Positions 23,593 to 36,006 of a stretch of DNA of 64,000 nt are shown here, in pieces. Numbering within the stretch: position 1 is the stretch's first letter; each line of letters begins with the position of its first letter. The notes below the pieces were generated by a model. That model was not told the DNA's origin and did no database searches. It saw nothing but the letters and a program-made list of their open reading frames with translations. The stretch comes from Toxonevra muliebris (lineage: Eukaryota > Arthropoda > Insecta > Diptera > Pallopteridae), in contig OY829328.1 in the NCBI GenBank assembly GCA_963691655.1, positions 8,460,204-8,524,203 of the forward strand, read 5' to 3'. Position numbers and translations under genes: made by a program.

Positions 23593-24231
23593 CCCAACGG
23601 GAAAATTTGAAGCGCTACCCAAAAAAGCTCTTTGAGAGCGCTCTCTTTGTACTCTCGTGGAAACTAGTAGAAAGCGCTGACATTGAGTTTCCCGGAAGCG
23701 CTTTCAAGTATGCAAAAGACTTCTTCCAAGGAAGGTTAGGAGAAGCACTCAAACGAATAGAAAAAAATATTGAATGATTTTTGTACTTTGTAATTCTCAT
23801 ATGGTTAATATGAAAGTAAATATAAGTTGATTTGGTATTGGCATATTTTCGTGGTTCACCAAACACCAATGTTTGGTGAAGCATAATTTTGGATTTTATT
23901 TTTTTTTATATTTGCATGTATGTATGTATGTAAATATAATAAATAAAAATGATAAATGTATGTAGTATATGTAGGTAGAGTGGCTACTCGCTTTAATAAA
24001 ATTGTTCTTCCCAAAAAGTTTCCCAAAAGGTTTTCCAAAAGTGCTCCTTTTCGTTTCCTAGGAGGGCTTTTTTAGCGCTTCCAGGAAGCTTGATGTCAGC
24101 GCTTACTTCCTGTGACATGCAATGTAAAAAGTATATGAGCTGTACTATATGGAGGGAGCGCTTAGTGCTGCCAGAGGAGCGCTCCATTGTAGGTAAAAAA
24201 GCGCTTTTGGAGCGCTTCCTTTCCCGATGGG
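23593..24231. mobile_element. GCGCT-rich TIR element with TA flanks
   Basis: Ends CCCAACGGGAAA (23593) and TTTCCCGATGGG (24231) are inverted, with inner GAAGCGCT blocks also inverted. TA flanks both sides (23591-23592, 24232-24233). The 639-bp interior holds many GAGCGC/AGCGCT motifs and a near-central perfect hairpin of 11-bp arms, TTCACCAAACA..TGTTTGGTGAA, at 23855-23880. No transposase. A half copy lies at 7558-7850. The short open frames inside on both strands are shadows of the repeat. Confidence 0.65.
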
Positions 24232-24233
24232 TA

Positions 24234-27000
24234 CATACGCTCAAACACATATGCATTCATCAAACACCCACAACGCCTAAAAATAGACTATGAACTTATA
24301 GATACTCAAGTGAGCTTACCTGAACTTGTGATGGTGCAACTACATGCATGTATGTATACGAATATGTAAATATGCATATCTGTTTTGTTGTTGTTTCTGT
24401 TTTATTCAGTGTATAGCTATACTTGTATCTTCGCCTGTGTGTGCGCGCGTTTTGCTCGGTCACTTTCACTGACGACGCAGGCAGTCACCACCGCAAAAAG
24501 CAATTGACTTTGAACTTGAATTTATCGATCGATTCATGGAATAAAGTAAGGAAAAATATTGTATAAGTGAATTCTATATTATAAATATGTATATGCGTAT
24601 GTATGAGTATGCATAATGCTTATAAAGCCGCTAAAATAACTTAAAAAAATCAGAAGAAGAGCAAATAATCGAAGCGGAAGTTAAAACCTCGTAACGCAAT
24701 TGTGGATACTTTTGTTTTTGTGCAGCAATTGTATGAAAAAAAAAGATTTTTTATTATGGTTTTTTAATATTAAATTGTATGCATGTAGGTACATTAAAAT
24801 AATATTTCATATTTACAAAATTTTTTATGTAAAGAAATAAATTAAAAAGAAAACAAACACAACCGTAAAATAATATTTTTCTACATAAGTATAAAGGGTG
24901 CTATTGTTTTTAATACATCGCATTGATATAGTAAAGCTCAGTAGTAAAGAAATAGCAATGCTGTGAAGCAGAAATGAAAAGAAAAAGCGGAAGCAGAAGC
25001 AGAAGTATTTTTGCTTGAGGTAGCATTTCATTTTCTTTTTTTTTTCAAAATTATTTATGCTTCAAAAAAAGGGAAACCAGTGGCATACACTATCATATAA
25101 AAGTTAGTAGTTATGTGTTATATAATTACAATAGTCTTAAACTAAACTTTTTGTTACGTAATATTTTTCTGCCCTGCAAAGAGAGGCAGCTTACATCGGG
25201 CCTCAAGGACCGGAAAGTTGGACTAAATTAGATCTGTATTATGTTTATGAGAATTGCTTTGTTTGTTGATGTACTTTTAAAATTTCCAAACCCTAATCCT
25301 ATTTTCATATAAAATAGGATCCGAGCATAGAAATGGGGAATTTTTATGGTTAAAATAAAACAGCATAAATTTATAATTGGTAAAGTCTATAGTTTCGGCT
25401 TTAAATTTTCATCAAAAATTTTGAAATACAGTCTTTCTTTTTTTTTTTTTTTGCCTAACTCCTTTTCTCAACATTGTTCCTCAGCTGTTTAATTAGATTA
25501 GAATTAACAGATGTCTTGAAAGAAACAATAGCATGGCTAACCATAACCAATGGATCAACTGGTCAAACATATTATTGGTAACTATTGGTGCTAGTCAAGA
25601 CTCCTGGTGTTCGTTCCAAAGTCTGAAGAAAGTAGAAAGTAAAAATTATTTCAACAAAATTTCTGAAGTTTGTTTACATGGAACTTACCAACATTTTATT
25701 GCTGATTTTACTGGTGTTGCCACTGCTAATGTTGTTGTTAGTTGCAGGTTTTTTTTTCCTTTTTACATCAATATAAAGTTGTACATTTTAATACCATACC
25801 ACACATAGTACAAGCAGTGCTTACACATGTGCATTTATAAGTGAATATTAGTGAATATGAAATGTGTATATTCGTATGTATGCATATATGATTGCGCGTG
25901 GTTGTGTTTGTGTATTTACGTTGCAGTGTTCATATGCAAACAAATACATAACTTCCATATACAGTCCACATTTAACGAGGTTAACTGAAGACTAAAAGAT
26001 TCATGCCCACACACACATACACATACATGGAAACTCATACGCACACCCACTTTAACTCAAATGCACATGTATGGTGATGATTATGCTGATGTTTGCTGTT
26101 TTTTATAATTTTTTCTCCATATGACCATTTTTTTTTGTCTTTCTTATATTTGTGTTAAACTAAAACATTCTCGGAAATGCTAAAACAGCTTCAATTTAAA
26201 TAATTTATATTTCAAGTTTTTTTCTTATGCTAGAAATTTTTAAAGTCTTTTTGTTTTTTTCTTTTTGTGTAATTAAAACGAAAATGAAAAGAAGTTCATA
26301 TTAATGTGGTTGGTGTTTTTTGAAAGTGTAATATGTATGTAGTAGTATGGAGTGTTTTAATATTTTATTAAGTGGGATCGGCTAGTAACAAGTAGATAAG
26401 CGGTCATGAAACTTGTTATACAGTCTTTGATATAATTTTTCTGCTATACATCGAAGAAAAAGGGCGTACGCAGGTCAAACTTAAGTCCAATTTTTATACT
26501 AGGTATAAAAATCTGTACCATTAAAAATCCACAAATAATCATCTAAGGAAATAACCCCTTCGAAAAGTAGTTGAAGGCCCAGTTCCCTTTTTCTTTGAAG
26601 AGGTACACATACTTACCTAATAATTTTAATATTAAATTATTTTTCCAATGCTTTATACAGGAAGAAATCGTTAGAAATAAAAAAGAGAACATCTTCAAGG
26701 AAATTATTCCTCATTAGAAAATTCGTGACATAACTAAAGATCAAATCCATCTAAGCTCAATTTCGTTAAAGAAATTAACAGACATAACATTTTTTCCAAT
26801 AATCTCTTCGTACTTTATTAAACGTTATCAAAAAATTACGAATGTTTTAATACTTATTTTTACATACAATTAGGTAAATGACGTAGAATAGCGAAAGAAA
26901 CACTACTCTAATCTCGTGAGAGATGGAAGAGTAAGTTCAAAATATAATAAATCCAAAAAAAGAAAATACCTATTATATGAAAATCAAGAGATCACGAAAT
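24234..27000. other. no recognised gene; simple-sequence patches
   Basis: Patches of TGTATGTA/CATACA sequence (24340-24380, 25865-25900, 26010-26060) and a poly-T run near 25437-25452. Frames at 24825-25031 (-) and 25533-25808 (+) have no recognisable domain. Nothing else is supported. Confidence 0.4.
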
Positions 27001-27002
27001 GT

Positions 27003-27220
27003 AGTCGCCGTAACCTAGTGGTTAGTATGTTAGACTTCTAGGCAGTGTACCGGAGTTCAATGATAGACACAGTCAAAACCAAAAATTAAAAATAAAAATT
27101 GTTATACACTGCACCTCCTCTTGACTGCCAATGGCAAACCTCCAAGTGTAAAAATTGCATACGAAAAAGCTTTTACCTCTGTCGTTTGGATTCGGCTTAA
27201 GAAGAATCTTCTAACATATT
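27003..27220 (+). mobile_element. tRNA-derived SINE
   Basis: The head (about 27003-27060) resembles a tRNA gene, with an A-box-like TAACCTAGTGGTTAG and a B-box-like GAGTTCAATGA. A body follows with GCCAATGGCAAACCTCCAAG, GAAAAAGCTTTTACCTCTG and TTCGGCTTAAGAAG. As I recall, TGCC(A/G)TTCGGAGTCGGCTTAA is a common SINE body block in fly genomes. Internal pol III boxes would drive transcription; a LINE would supply reverse transcription. The exact 3' end is unclear. Confidence 0.6.
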
Positions 27221-28022
27221 ATGAAATTTCACAACTTTCTTATTCTCAAAATTAAACATTAGTGAAGGAATTTATCAATTTCAATAATTACACTGCTCAA
27301 GTGCAAGCCAATATCTGGGTTGGGGTATGATTTTTCTGGATATCACGAATCTAAATATAAAAATGTTCTTCGGGTCACGTCGGGCTTATATGTTTTAGTA
27401 GAATTCCGTTCTTTTTTAAATTTTATGGTAAATATTTTTGTTAGGCTTCTACGTGAATTTATTAATTTTGTTTTTTAGACGAACAAAATATTTGCAATCA
27501 TTTTTTTCCTTGACTCATTTTGGACCGGTACTAGATGCCATGATCCACTTTTTAAAATTTTCAAAACTCAATATCCATATGTCCAATGAGAAATTTTAAT
27601 GATATTAAAAAAAAATAAAAGATATTTGCTTCTCAGTTTTAGAGGGTGTAGTAGTTTTCAGCTTACCCTGAGATGACCAGATGTAAAAAAATAAAAAATA
27701 CTCCTACCCCACATCATGAGCAATAAGTATTCCCTGAAATCAAATATATTTAACTCAGTATTTTCGAAGTTATTATAAGCTAAAGCCAGCAAAATGTGGG
27801 AAATAAAAATTTTTGCTGAATTTTGCCCATTTTTCCATAAGTTTCTTTACTAAAGTTTGGTCAGCTGTAGTCGCCAAAAAAATGTTTCGAAATCTGTGAA
27901 GTTAACATTGATAAGTTTGTTATTTTATCTAGATAAATTTCTCATTTTAAATGCAAAATAATTAGTTTTACCATTTTTTGTTGATTTTCAAACCACCTTC
28001 CAAAAAGTATGTCTGTTGGCCT
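27221..28022. other. no recognised gene
   Basis: AT-rich DNA with no supported exon, TIR or tandem array. Phrases such as AAGTTATTATAAGCTAAAG near 27770 suggest repeat origin, but I cannot delimit an element. Confidence 0.3.
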
Positions 28023-28026
28023 TTAA

Positions 28027-29679
28027 GGGGTTGTACGCAGTTAGAATTTTTAAAAAATCTACATATATATAAATATATTCTCTCAAAATTTCATATCGAT
28101 CCGTCAAATATTCTTGAAATTGCATGCATATTTGTAAAAGCAAATTCACTATGTGTAAAGACCTTTCAAAACCTTGGATGCGTTTTTCTCAAAACTGTGT
28201 TTTCAAAGTCGGTGAGCAAGATTTCTCGAAAACGGCTTAACCGATCAATTTTTTAATTTTTACACAAACTTCACAAATATATTTTTTAGTAATTGATCGA
28301 AGTATTTATTTTTTCGATAAATATTTATAATTTTATAAACAACTAGCTGACCTAGCAGACGTTGTTCTGCCCTTTCTACGAAGAAGCAGGAAAATTGAAG
28401 TTTATTTCAATAAAGAAGAATGAAGTTTCTAGGTGTTTAAAATTGAACATTGGTAATGGCAATTCAAGTTTAAAGGACGTACATTGAATTTGGTAAAAAT
28501 TCCAGTTTTAAAAATGAAGCATCAAAATTAGCATTTTTAATTTGCAGAAGAATATCAAAGACAGTTCTAGAAGTTATATCTCATTCTAAAAACTATTTAA
28601 AAATATGGACCCATTTGCTATTTATTATAAAAATAGAATTTGTAATAGAATTTATTACAGCGCCACCTATCGGATTTTGACATAGCTAGACAGATTCTTG
28701 AGATAGTTGAAATAATAGTAAAAAATAATAATAATAAAAAATAGTAGTAGAAAAAACTGTAAAAAAGTAGTGAAAAATAGTAGTAGAAAATAAGAAAAAA
28801 TGTATTGAAAAAGAAGTAGAAAAAAGTACTAAAATTGTAGTAGAAAATATAGGTTGAAAAAGGAGTAGAAAATAAGAAACGTTTGCAGAAAAAAAGAAGT
28901 TTAAAAGTAGTAGAAAATAGTACTAGAAATAGTAGTAGAATTAGTAGTAGAAATAACAGTAGAAAATAAAAGTGAAACATGGTGCCACACCCACTAATCC
29001 AACAAACTGAAATTATTTAAATTTTAGTGCCGTACCACAAATGCCTCCTAAGATATCTAATAATGGAAATTCAGGTTATATGGAAGGTGGCACACCCCCT
29101 TTGTCAATCCCACCCATATTTTTGTTGTACTATGGCATTGTCAATTCTCGTTATTGTACCAAATTTCTGTACTGTGCTATAAATGGTTCTTGAGATATAC
29201 CCAAAAAACTATTAGGATTGTATGAGAGGTGCCACGCCCACTTTTCTAAAAGCCAATATGAATAGCTATATTTCATCCTCTCACCCAAAAAAATATATTC
29301 TGGAAATATGACTTCAATCGGCCAAGTCTTTCAGAAGTTTCACTCTTACACACACACAAAACTCTACGATTTTATATATGAAGAAGATAAAGATTTAGGA
29401 CTAAAATTTTAATCAAAAATCATTTTTTTTTTTTTTTTGTAATGCCGCCATTTAAATAAAAATGATTATTTTGACAATTCCTTTGATTAATTTCTAGATA
29501 AAACCTCGCATTAAATAAAACTTTTTGGTTTTTTAATTTTGGATGATCCAATCCGGAAATATTATGCTCACAGCAAGACGCCTTTTCTTTGAGGATTTCG
29601 AGGAGTTTTGAAAATCATTATTTCGTTTTGAAAATCATTAAATCGTTTTTTTTTCAACCTCCTAAGTACGTATAACCCC
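28027..29679. mobile_element. TTAA-flanked TIR element (piggyBac-like MITE) carrying a nested retroposon
   Basis: Left end GGGGTTGTACGCA at 28027 is preceded by TTAA (28023-28026). Right end GTACGTATAACCCC at 29679 is followed by TTAA (29680-29683). The inverted GGGGTTRTACGYA ends plus a TTAA duplication point to the piggyBac superfamily. Without the nested repeat at about 28343-29395 the element would be about 600 bp and non-coding. The open frame at 27978-28256 is a shadow. Confidence 0.65.
28343..29395 (+). mobile_element. non-autonomous retroposon with internal TAGTAGAAAA array, copy A
   Basis: Starts CTAGCTGACCTAGCAGACGT, a head shared with 45250 (-). The order is: a 350-bp non-coding part, a variable array of TAGTAGAAAA-like units (28700-28975), CACCCACTAATCCAACAAA, a block with GGTGGCACACCCCCTTTGTC, a GTATGAGAGGTGCCACGCCC block near 29220, and a tail near ACACACACAAAACTC and TTTATATATGAAG. 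I recall heads close to ACTAGCTGACCCGGCAGACG as very common in arthropod genomes, but the class (LINE tail or other) is not settled by this copy. No protein is encoded. Confidence 0.6.
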
Positions 29680-29683
29680 TTAA

Positions 29684-30164
29684 GTCAGATGAGAATTTTA
29701 AATTATTTAAATGCAATTTTAAAGTCAGTATATAGACAAAAGGTTAAACAGAAATTACTATTGGAAGAAAATTATAAATGTATTTGTGATGAATTTTGAA
29801 AATTGCTAATCGATTAATCAATCAGCAGGCCAAAATGAGTTAAGTAATTTAATCGTGTAACATAAAATTTCCATAAAATGTTCATAAATGAGATCAGGTT
29901 TTGACTAAGGCACCAGGATGGCAAAAACCTTGTGGTTTCCAGTAAAGAAGCAAAATGAAACCAAATATAATTTTCTCTACGAATGTCTGGCTTTAGGTTG
30001 CACAAGGAGAAAACCAAATCATACTCCTGCAATCTTAGGGAACTATCTGAAATAATCACGAACGAATTCATGAATTTCTGAAATCTCACGGATTGGTAAG
30101 GCCCAAAAACAACCTAAAGCATCAATTAACTGAAGAAGTGGTAGTAAAAAATCACACAAGTGCT
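29684..30164. other. no recognised gene
   Basis: The 91-residue - frame at 29814-30089 has balanced composition but no domain or motif I recognise. It adjoins the 305-bp duplicated block and may be part of the same unknown repeat. Confidence 0.3.
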
Positions 30165-30469
30165 AATTGGATTCGTGGCTGGAACCAGCTTTTTAACCAA
30201 CCACCCCGGGGCATGGCGTTAGTAAACTTGCATTGGTATAATATGGCCATTTCATCTTTTAGTCTTTGCTTGACTTGCGCTCTTTATCGGAAAGGCACAA
30301 AAACTCACAAAATCTACCTCACATTTGTTTATAATCGTCAGCATACGTGATTGGTTGCGATGAGAGCATTTTCGTTTCTGAAAACCATAGTATAAATCAT
30401 ACTTTATATTTGACTCACGTATGCATAGTTTTTTTCTCAGTCCAATATTACTTGACCTCCAAAGGTTGT
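30165..30469. repeat. 305-bp duplicated block, copy 1
   Basis: Runs from AATTGGATTCGTGGCTGG to CCTCCAAAGGTTGT and recurs at 33253-33557 with only about two differences seen (G/A near 30243 and G/A near 30428). The - frame MAFGVLNNLWRSS... lies partly in it and has no recognised domain. Near-identity 3.1 kb apart implies recent copying or gene conversion. Confidence 0.85.
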
Positions 30470-33148
30470 TTAGCACACCGAAAGCCATTTGGTACTACGT
30501 TTCTCTCATCACATAGTGAATAATTTTGTCTCTTAATCTGAAATTTCTTTATTGATTTCTAAACCCACACTTTTATAACAGATCACTTAGTTTGTGACTT
30601 GTCCAGCATATTTCGTTGACGTATTCATTGCCATGGAATTATTTAAAAAGTGTACATTTGATGCGACGTCATAGCAAACACAACGTAACAAGAGCAAATA
30701 TGAACAGCAAAAGTAATCAAAAGTAATATAATACAACCTTTACATACACACGTGTTAACTTTGAAAGGATCCGATAATATTCCAATATACAGCACACGAC
30801 ATCCAAATCCTTTATACATAGCCTTGACGATCTTTACGATCATTTTCGATTAGAAACTCCACAAATGTTTCGTTAGAAAAATAATATGTATTCGCAACAA
30901 AACTAAACTAACTTTGTTTTTACAAAATTCACATTCGCGAAAGATTGTCCATAAAAACTTAGTATAATTCATCAACATTCCAAAATAAAAATAAATATTT
31001 ATTTCGGTTCTTATATTCATAAATTTTCTGCAAGAAATGACAAATTCAAATGCTGCCATATACTTACATACATACATACATACACAGTCATTTGCAATGT
31101 TGTCAAAATTTCTAAAAATGAATGTGTGTTACACCCACAATGATACACATGCAGAAACAAGCACCCATGCTCGTATATGGCAAGCAAGGCAGGTGCAATC
31201 TTAAATGTGGCTGCGTTAGCATTTTTCTTCTTATTGTTGACATTCTATACAAATGTATGTATGTGCTCGTATATATTCTGTACAATATACGTATGTATCT
31301 AAATATGTATGTATGTTTGTATTTGTGATTTGGTTTGTTGTAATTTTGGGTCGTTTTTTGCAACATTAACATTTTTATATGCATACACTCATATGTAGAT
31401 TTCTCATTTTTAAATTGCGGAAACACATAAAATACCAACACTTTCATGTAAATTACATAAAAGTATGTATGTATTGTAGGCAAGACACACACAAATGCAC
31501 ATAAACACATGTACACTGTCATATGCATATCTATGTGTATGTGTGTACATATGAATGGATATGTGTATACAAGTTTGCTTGATTTTCTTGCAGTCACTCA
31601 CACGGAAGGAAGTTGCTTGAGAATATTTTTTCTTGATTTTTACCGGAATAGGAAATGAGCAAGAGCGTGATGCCGGAAGTTACAACAATAAGTTGTGAAG
31701 AGGGAGACGAGAGCGCGAAGCGTGAAAGAAAGAAACCGAATGAAAATGAATGTACATGAGAAGCTGAATGAGTGTGAGAAGGTGAAGAGTGTAGAAACTA
31801 GCAGCAATTGTTGTTAGCACTTACGTTAAATGTCCTTGCGACATGCTTGCTGATGCTACTTACTCAAACAACAAACATTAACTTTTTTTATGCCATACTT
31901 TTTTTCTATGTTGCACACATACATACATTCACTGAAATTATCTGAGGGCGTAGTTTTTTGTGTAACTCAAAATGAAGGCATATACAAATATATGAAGACC
32001 AGGTTGTTGCTGCTATTGCATTCTTATAAAGACGCAACAGTCAGAGAAACAGACAGCCAGAATAGAAAGGCAAACAGACAGGTAAACAGACAGACAGAAA
32101 ATTCATATAATGTTAAGCGTTATACAAAAAAAAACAAAAAAAATATGATGAAGGAAACAGGTAAAGTGCACACACACATACATAATTACTCACTCATACA
32201 CTCGTTGTAGCGCAGCCAAGTGCTCAGTTTTGTTTTATTTATTTATTGTGGAAGTGATTGTATGTAATTGCAAAAAATTGCGTTCAATTATTAACGTCTG
32301 GCATGTGAGAAAGTTCTTGCAGACATACACATAGCCAGTCAGCCAGGCCACAGTTATAGCAGCAATCTAGCTCCACTTTTGCGGCATTGTCACATACATA
32401 TTTTTCTTTTACTTTTACATTTTCTTATACATTGCAAATTACATACACATACAGCTATAAATTTATAAAAACGAGAATGTATTGCAAAATTATAACTGAA
32501 AGTAAAAAGCAAAGTATGCATTACATATACAGACGTGCATACGTATATACATATAAATACGTTACTATGTATGTATGTATGTATTCATACAATAAAACAA
32601 TAAAAATCTTTTTTCAATTTCCCATGCCGGTAAGATAAAATATTTATGCATTTAATATTTGCGTAAAAAAATGAATTATTTTATATTATGTTTTTTAAAT
32701 TATTTAACATTTTGGTTCTACTAAATATTTATGCAAAGAAACTCATTGTTCCACAGTTTTACATATTTGGGCAGCGGAATCTTGCTAATAAAATTTCAAA
32801 TCAAAGAGAAATCAGGCAATGGCAAAAAGCCTGTCAATTCTCAATTCTGTCAACATCACTAAATTGAAGATCACTGATTCTGAATACTTAGCTGATAACT
32901 TAATGTCAACAAGAACCGATTTTTGAATTTTTTTTGTGGAAAAAACAACTAAGGTTTATTTTGCAATGTAAGCTAAAGTTTTAGTTTCGAAAATACTTTT
33001 AAAAACACACTTGTTCACTGAGTATAAAAGGTGAAAATTTGAAACATTTTTGGTATTTGGGTTAATTTTTACTAAAGTCAAGTATACAGATTTTTGTTAT
33101 TCAGTGCCCTATAGTAAAATTTAATGGGCAACATATTTTGTGAACATA
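30470..33148. other. no recognised gene; tetranucleotide-rich
   Basis: Many CATA/TGTA tracts (31065-31085, 31250-31320, 31465-31475, 32565-32585) and CACA/CAGA-rich patches. The longer - frames at 31112-31597 translate this simple sequence (Tyr/His/Ile-rich) and are rejected as genes. A GA-rich segment at 31680-31790 (AGAGGGAGACGAGAGCGCGA) is unexplained. Confidence 0.45.
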
Positions 33149-33152
33149 TTAA

Positions 33153-33235
33153 CCCTCTATCAACCGTCGTAATAGGTAAAAAAAAAACATTTTCGAAAAA
33201 GGCAAAAAAGACCCATAATAGTGGATGCCAAAGGG
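33153..33235. mobile_element. short TTAA-flanked MITE, copy 1
   Basis: Ends CCCTCTATCA and TGCCAAAGGG are loosely inverted, and TTAA flanks both sides (33149-33152, 33236-33239). The 83-bp non-coding interior contains TTCGAAAAAGGCAAAAAAGA. The TTAA duplication suggests piggyBac-type mobilisation. A second copy with a damaged left end follows at 33561-33643. Confidence 0.6.
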
Positions 33236-33252
33236 TTAATATGTAGGAAGAA

Positions 33253-33557
33253 AATTGGATTCGTGGCTGGAACCAGCTTTTTAACCAACCACCCCGGGGC
33301 ATGGCGTTAGTAAACTTGCATTGGTATAATATAGCCATTTCATCTTTTAGTCTTTGCTTGACTTGCGCTCTTTATCGGAAAGGCACAAAAACTCACAAAA
33401 TCTACCTCACATTTGTTTATAATCGTCAGCATACGTGATTGGTTGCGATGAGAGCATTTTCGTTTCTGAAAACCATAGTATAAATCATACTTTATATTTG
33501 ACTCACGTATGCATAATTTTTTTCTCAGTCCAATATTACTTGACCTCCAAAGGTTGT
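33253..33557. repeat. 305-bp duplicated block, copy 2, between two MITE copies
   Basis: Nearly identical to 30165-30469. On its left are the 83-bp MITE and ATATGTAGGAAGAAAAT. On its right the same MITE and the same ATATGTAGGAAGAAAAT recur (33558-33664). This direct-repeat frame of about 107 bp is too long for a transposition target duplication and points to recombination or template switching. Confidence 0.85.
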
Positions 33558-33560
33558 CAA

Positions 33561-33643
33561 CCTCTATCAACCGTCGTAATAGGTAAAAAACAAAACTTTT
33601 TCGAAAAAGGCAAAAAAGACCCATAATAGTGGATGCCAAAGGG
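33561..33643. mobile_element. short TTAA-flanked MITE, copy 2, left end altered
   Basis: Same sequence as 33153-33235 apart from a few changes, but the left TTAACCC is replaced by GTCAACC at the junction with the 305-bp block. The right end GGG is followed by TTAA (33644-33647). Loss of the left TTAA supports arrival by recombination rather than transposition. Confidence 0.6.
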
Positions 33644-33664
33644 TTAATATGTAGGAAGAAAATA

Positions 33665-36006
33665 TTCTACTATAAATTGCTGAATATATAAACAAGCACT
33701 GATGCAAATCTAACAAGTTATCTTATGGTTTATTATACTTAATCTGTTAGAAATGGGCAAACTTTGGGACTACGTAAAAAAAATTTGACGTTTATATACT
33801 TCTAAAACGCCGAGACCCGTATAATTTTTTTTCTCGAGTTCTATCTGCATCCACTTTCAGAACTTTGTTATTTTTTCGTTTGTTAAACAAAAAGCAAATC
33901 AACACTATCACAATTTTTTTAACACCCGCAGAAAATAATTCAAAAATCATCAACATTTCATGTCTTTTGTACACAATAGTAACCAAATTATTATATTGTA
34001 CATTAGAGTTGGGTGAATTAGTACACTATAATGTCCAATTTTTTTAAGTTATTAATTTTGTATTATGAAATGGAGTTCTAACTTTCGTTTTAAACTATTA
34101 TAATTAAAAAAAAAAGTTTATATACTTGCTCAAAATTTTAAACTTAGTACCTTCACTTCGTAAATTCACACAAATGTAATTTGGACTGTTTTTCAAATCG
34201 CCATTTCTTGGTTTTTAAAATGCGAATGTGATGTCTCCAAACAAAAAAAATTAGGACATGGTATATAGAGCTAATCAAATTTCAGAGATTTGCTCAGAAC
34301 TGTCTCATTTTTTGCTCCACAAACAGTTTTTCAAGAAAGGGCAAGAATTCAGGAATCTCCGTTCCATAAAACACTTAAGTAAATAGGTGTTTAACACACA
34401 ATATTTATATAATTTTTTAAATATGTTCTTCAATTAAATAAGCTGGTCTCTCGTTTTATTAGAAAACCAAGAAACAAATTTTTTGAAAATTGTAGGGAAT
34501 TAGGGTTTTGCGAAATGAATTGTTCTGTTAAATATATCACAACTAATAATCACCTATTTGGTGAGATAATTTGGAAAAATTTCCAAAAACCTGATATTTA
34601 TATCACCCTTTAACTTTTTAGCTAGGAGAGATCCCATTCGTATGAGCGAATTTCCATTCTGAAGGTTAAAAACTTTGCAAATTAAAAAATTATTCCAATA
34701 TAAAGAAATAAAAAGAAATATCTAACTAGCTTTAGAAAGTTTCTATAGTACAATATCAGGATGTAAGTTGTGTAACCAAACAATCAAGCCAACAACCACA
34801 GTGAACTATTGATATCCAAAATTCTGATCGTTTCTATTAAAATAATTCAAAATCTACTATTATTAAAGCAGTAGACTTATTCGTATATGGTTCAGCAAAG
34901 TTATGATGAAAATTACAACCCCCACATATACGTTGTTCCTACCACAACTCAAAACTTTCATGGCTTTTACTTCTAATAATATCTTCATCTATAGCAAAGA
35001 AAAACTAAAACTACAATGGTGCAATGGAGTGTTTGTATTTTTTCTGGCCACCTCTAAATCTAAAGAAAAATTAGCAGTGAAAAATGTGGTCTTCCATTTC
35101 CTTCCAGGGTTAAAAACAATAGTCATTCAGCTTAACTCTTAATAGTATAAGAATAAAATATATACATAATACTGCAGAAATACAATTATTTTATAAATTT
35201 TATTCATGCACGTGTATTGCTTACAACGTATTTTCCAAGAATTAAATTTCTTCTTAACATGTAATAAAGTTGGCTGCACTAGAAAATGACAGCCAACTAC
35301 CTAGTTTCGCCAACTACATTTAGCATCAATAATATTTACATGAATAACAAAGACCTTACAATAGCATGACTTTTTCATTTTTTTTTTTTTTTTAATATTT
35401 ATAGTCTTTAAATAAAAAATAACAATTAATTTTTTTTTTTTTTTTTTTTGAAGGGGAACCAAAAAAATTTTGGTTATGGTAATTATTATTTTTAGGGGTC
35501 ATAACAGTTATGTTCCTGTTTTTAAATGCATATATTTAAAAAAAAAAAAGTGGTCTGCCACAAAGGATACACTATGTAGTTTAAGGTTAAAGGTGTTTAA
35601 CATATTTTACTGGAAAACAATAAATCAGTAAACAAACCTTTCAACTAAATGTCAGTTACATTTCAGTACTTTTGTCATATTTTCACACTTTGTTATACAG
35701 TAATTATTTTTAAATCCAAATGTAAGCAATAAATTATTTCAGTTCAGCACAATTATAATTATTTATTTAATAATTTTAATTGTGTTTCATTTTGTAATAA
35801 ATGTATAAGATAAAATAAAAAAACGAAACGTTAATAAATTTAAAAAGTTAATACTAATTTTTTATTTGTATTAATAATTTATGTATTGTATGTATAAATA
35901 GGTAATTACTTTAAAAGTAAATAATAAATTTCATAAACTATTAAATTTACTATACTGCAACTAATTTAATTAAATTTTTCCTTGTCTTTAATTTTTTCCC
36001 ATTGCA
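33665..36006. other. no recognised gene, AT-rich, poly-T runs
   Basis: Poly-T tracts near 35378-35393 and 35430-35449, and long A/T-only patches at 35700-35980. No supported exon or element. A weak acceptor-like TTTTTCCCATTGCAG ends at 36006, just upstream of the putative receptor leader. Confidence 0.4.

Noticed and set aside
28618..28980. 120-residue hydrophobic - frame
   Set aside because: Same cause: translated TAGTAGAAAA array of retroposon copy A.
31112..31597. 161-residue - frame rich in His, Tyr, Ile and Met
   Set aside because: Translation of CATA/CACA/TGTA simple sequence; overlapping frames in the same region look alike.
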